From: Nocardia ninae NBRC 108245
GTDB lineage: Bacteria > Actinomycetota > Actinomycetes > Mycobacteriales > Mycobacteriaceae
Direction: 5' to 3'
Length of the DNA: 64,000 nt
Assembly (NCBI RefSeq): GCF_007990755.1
Contig: NZ_BJXA01000013.1
Coordinates: forward strand, 62,001 to 126,000
Under the pieces are notes generated by a model, which was not told the origin of the DNA, did not search any database, and was given only the letters and a program-made list of their open reading frames with translations. This document shows, one piece after another, positions 63,708-64,000 of the stretch. Numbering within the stretch: position 1 is the first letter of the stretch; each line of letters opens with the position of its first letter. Position numbers and translations under genes: made by a program.

Positions 63708-64000
63708 GTGATCGTCTTCGCGATTTCCGACAAGGGTGGTACCGGGCGTTCGGTGACCAGTGCCAATATCGGGTACCGGATGTGTGTGATGGGGAACAGT
63801 GTCGCCTACCTCGACTTCGATTTCGGGTCGCCGACGGCGGGGGCGCTGTTCGAGATCGACAGTGTGGAGCGCGGGGTCGCCGGCGGGACGGGGTTGCATT
63901 CCTATCTGACCGGCCATGTCGGTGTGCCTGCTCGAATCGACGTGCGGGACAAGACCGATCGCCGTGAGTTGCAGCGGATGCGGATGCGCACCGGCAAGCT
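63708..64000 (+). CDS. SCO2523-family variant P-loop ATPase (3' end outside window)
   Basis: The frame is open to the right edge (97 codons visible). The N-terminus is a ParA/MinD-like deviant Walker A, KGGTGRS, in ISDKGGTGRSVTSANIGYRM, where the usual lysine after TG is Arg (KGGTGKS becomes KGGTGRS). A YLDFDFGSPTAGALFEI segment corresponds to the A' region of this class. The product should be a cytoplasmic ATP-binding protein, possibly a membrane- or filament-associated switch. It starts three bases after SCO2524 with GTG and is probably co-translated. Confidence 0.82.
   Translation, partial: MIVFAISDKGGTGRSVTSANIGYRMCVMGNSVAYLDFDFGSPTAGALFEIDSVERGVAGGTGLHSYLTGHVGVPARIDVRDKTDRRELQRMRMRTGK

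Overview
The window is high-GC actinobacterial chromosome, most like Nocardia or a close mycolic-acid relative. The main pointers are a rifampicin monooxygenase of the Nocardia type, an unlinked MceG-type ATPase, a Pmt protein mannosyltransferase, a DtxR/IdeR-type iron box, mycothiol-linked and ANTAR regulators, an SCO2523/SCO2524 pair, and many GTG starts that look leaderless. No rRNA, tRNA, insertion sequence, CRISPR array or phage module was seen. Nearly all of the sequence is coding.

Layout. 1-7 kb: the end of a PEBP-SRPBCC fusion protein, a small orphan gene, a strong bidirectional terminator, and a single-chain 1817-residue acyl-CoA carboxylase (biotin carboxylase, biotin carrier and carboxyltransferase) read leftward. 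7-14 kb: an AraC regulator, an SRPBCC protein, an SDR, a pair of KAS III-like proteins (one with the Cys-His-Asn triad, one without), then a LuxR-type regulator that lacks its ATPase; this may be a small biosynthetic locus. 14-20 kb: a BASS-family symporter, a PAS-ANTAR regulator, a MerR-hydrolase operon with a clear dyad operator, and an exported phosphoesterase fused to a PQQ-type propeller. 20-31 kb: HrpB helicase, SRPBCC and SnoaL genes beside a large SARP/NB-ARC/TPR regulator, a PhyH dioxygenase divergent from a TetR gene with a shared palindrome, a short family-A DNA polymerase, a DinB/mycothiol protein and an exported lipase-like hydrolase. 32-35 kb: rox (rifampicin monooxygenase) with an upstream inverted repeat, and mceG.

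34.7-44.1 kb: one tightly overlapping leftward operon for 2-aminobenzoate (anthranilate) breakdown through CoA thioesters: monooxygenase/reductase, SDR, MarR, enoyl-CoA hydratase, acyl-CoA dehydrogenase, CoA ligase, RidA and carboxylesterase. A 28-bp dyad upstream of the first gene is the probable MarR site. 44-49 kb: a DUF6221 protein, an iron-siderophore uptake pair behind an iron box, and Pmt with a small membrane protein. 49-52 kb: an ECF41/SigJ-type sigma factor divergent from a CMD/AhpD-fold protein, as is typical of ECF41, and an Acg-type nitroreductase-fold protein. 52-57.5 kb: an HSP90-family ATPase translationally coupled to a 941-residue TPR protein, and an arylamine N-acetyltransferase. 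57.7-64 kb: a DHA2 drug exporter, an OafA-type acyltransferase-SGNH protein, and the start of an SCO2524/SCO2523 module that runs off the right edge.

Gene starts were chosen from ribosome-binding sites, overlaps with upstream genes, family N-termini or leaderless -10 spacing. Functions rest on recognised motifs and family knowledge; no database search was run.
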